Shown here in pieces: positions 62,647 to 64,000 of a stretch of DNA of 64,000 bases. This stretch comes from Cryoendolithus antarcticus (lineage: Eukaryota; Ascomycota; Dothideomycetes; Cladosporiales; Cladosporiaceae), in contig NAJO01000001.1 in the NCBI GenBank assembly GCA_002077065.1, positions 310,001-374,000 on the forward strand, given 5' to 3'. Position 1 is the first letter of the stretch. Each line of letters begins with the position of its first letter. Below the pieces are notes generated by a model. That model made no database searches. It saw only the letters and a list, made by a program, of their open reading frames with translations, and was not told where the DNA came from. The position numbers and the translations under genes were made by a program.

Positions 62647-62988
62647 ACTAAGAGTGGGACCCTCCGATAACTCTGGTGGAAGCTGGCTCAGACGTGCGCC
62701 TGTGTGGGCTTACACTTCAAGGTGACACGAAGTCGTTGAGCAGCGGATAGGATCGCATCGACAAGTGTATGGAGGCAGTACTTCCCGTGAGAATCTATGA
62801 TCATTCATTCCACAATTCGAACGGCGTGTTAGCAGTCATTATCCATTGGAATAATCGTTGCGATGGCACCTTGATGGCCTGATGAATCGCCAATGCCGAA
62901 CTCCGCATAAATGTAGACATCATCACCTTGCCTCTGCTCCCCATGTCCATAACATCCACCCAGACAAAGCTCTGACAACTCGCCCACA
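62647..62988. other. Intergenic region upstream of COQ6
   Basis: 342 bases between two plus-strand genes. No distinct element seen. Confidence 0.35.
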
Positions 62989-64000
62989 ATGCTCCTTTCC
63001 ACATCTCCCGCTCTCCGCGCCTCCTTCTTCGCCCTCCCCCCTTCCCTCCGTCGAGCCTGCTACGCCACAGCCGCCTCTCCCTCGGCTTCGCATCCCGAGA
63101 TCTTCGACCTTGTTTGCGTAGGCGGCGGACCCGCAGGCCTCAGCTTAATATCATCGCTAAAGTCTCAAGCTTCGACAAAGGGACTCAAGATCGCGCTTAT
63201 AGATGCACAAAAGTTGGCGTCCACTCCGAAGATTGGACTTGAGGATGGCGGAGCGAGGGAGTTCTCGAACCGCTGCTCGTCGCTCACGCCCGCTTCGGTG
63301 AAGTTCCTGAAGCGGATAGGGGCGTGGGAGAACGTGGCGCAAAATAGGGTGCAAGCGTACACGGGCATGGAGGTATGGGACGGCGTAAGCGGGGCAAAGA
63401 TCAATTTCGACCCTCTCGATCGAGGCAAAGTGGCGGGCGTGATGGAGAGTCTGGGGAGACTAGCGCCTGGCTCTAGCCTGGGAAAAAGTGCAAGCGAGGA
63501 GGGGCCGGGAGAGGTGGCGACGATGTGCGAGAACGACAATCTCACAGCCGCGCTGGGGGAGAGGGTACGAGGATTGGAGGGGGTGGAGGTGCTGGACGGA
63601 ATGAAGGTGGAGGGTATTGAGTTGGGGCCGGAGAAGGAGAAAGATGGTATGAGTCTGGATCTGTCGCTTTGGCCTGTACTGCGATTACCTGGCGACCGCA
63701 GGATCGCTGCCAGACTACTCGTCGGAGCCGACGGTGCGAATAGCCCGGTGCGGACGTTCGCAGACATACCGAGCAAAGGCTGGGACTACCACCAACACGG
63801 CGTCGTCGCGACACTGCAATTGGACCGAGTCTACGATGTATCCGCCCCTCGGAAGGCCTACCAACGCTTCCTCCCCACCGGCCCCATAGCCCTGCTCCCA
63901 TTGCCAGGCAACGCAGCAAGTCTAGTCTGGTCTACCACCACCGCCCTCGCCTCGCAGCTCAAATCCCTCCCGCCCGCAGAGTTCACAGCCGCCGTGAACG
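62989..64000 (+). CDS. coq6: Ubiquinone biosynthesis FAD monooxygenase COQ6, 5' part
   Basis: Gene leaving the window at the right edge; 337 codons are visible in one open frame from the ATG at 62989 (CCCACAATGC). MLLSTSPALRASFFALPPSL with RRACYATAA is a mitochondrial presequence. FDLVCVGGGPAGLSLISSLK is the FAD-binding GxGxxG motif. Also conserved are FSNRCSSLTPASVKFLKRIG, MCENDNLTAAL, the second FAD motif LLVGADGANSPVRTFA, and YQRFLPTGPIALLPLPGNAA. COQ6 hydroxylates the ring at C5 in coenzyme Q synthesis on the matrix side of the inner membrane. Residues 150-190 form a Gly/Ser/Glu-rich insertion. The C-terminal part lies beyond 64000. Confidence 0.9.
   Translation, partial: MLLSTSPALRASFFALPPSLRRACYATAASPSASHPEIFDLVCVGGGPAGLSLISSLKSQASTKGLKIALIDAQKLASTPKIGLEDGGAREFSNRCSSLTPASVKFLKRIGAWENVAQNRVQAYTGMEVWDGVSGAKINFDPLDRGKVAGVMESLGRLAPGSSLGKSASEEGPGEVATMCENDNLTAALGERVRGLEGVEVLDGMKVEGIELGPEKEKDGMSLDLSLWPVLRLPGDRRIAARLLVGADGANSPVRTFADIPSKGWDYHQHGVVATLQLDRVYDVSAPRKAYQRFLPTGPIALLPLPGNAASLVWSTTTALASQLKSLPPAEFTAAVN

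Overview
This 64 kb window looks like a chromosome segment of a filamentous ascomycete (Pezizomycotina). Dothideomycetes is my best guess, from overall protein similarity only. The genome is compact, with genes on both strands. Introns are mostly 49-72 nt with GTRNGN donors and CTGAC/CTAAC branch motifs just before the AG. Several starts have ideal Kozak context (GCCACCATGG-like). There is no operon structure, no prokaryotic signal, no CRISPR array and no recognisable intact transposon.

Layout. 0-7 kb: the 3' part of a patatin-like phospholipase with a C-terminal SH3-like segment, a SUMO-interacting-motif protein, an EF-hand/centrin-like protein whose first coding exon is only the ATG, and MFAP1. 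7-13.3 kb: the giant B-box-binding subunit of TFIIIC (TFC3 type), preceded by a tRNA-like A box/B box pair. 13.5-18.6 kb: a DUF3112 seven-TM protein with an apparent frameshift, a small gene encoding six 11-residue repeats, and a Ser/Arg-rich unknown. 20.4-29.9 kb: a tail-anchored heme-oxygenase-like protein, ASE1, a NOPCHAP1-like protein, ENP1/bystin and the COMPASS subunit BRE2. 30-39 kb: poorly conserved or hypothetical genes around DCN1. 39-48 kb: a GABA/choline-type permease, a SprT-like protein with an altered HExxH motif, an Mpv17/PMP22 protein and a Cys-motif hypothetical. 49-54.7 kb: a small secreted protein, a DHA2-type MFS transporter and an acidic mitochondrial protein. 55-64 kb: CAND1, OAC1, a zinc alcohol dehydrogenase and the 5' part of COQ6.

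Most genes are unlinked housekeeping functions: transcription, splicing, ribosome assembly, spindle, mitochondria. DCN1 and CAND1 act in the same cullin-RING ligase cycle and lie about 19 kb apart, but nothing suggests functional clustering.

The most unusual item is the small gene at 15875-16328. It encodes a short leader followed by six copies of an 11-residue Cys/Pro/Tyr repeat. The copies are nearly identical as protein but differ at synonymous sites, including TCN-to-AGC serine switches. The second is the A/B box pair just upstream of the gene for the protein that binds B boxes. Exon boundaries are my own readings of splice signals and frame, with no transcript evidence.
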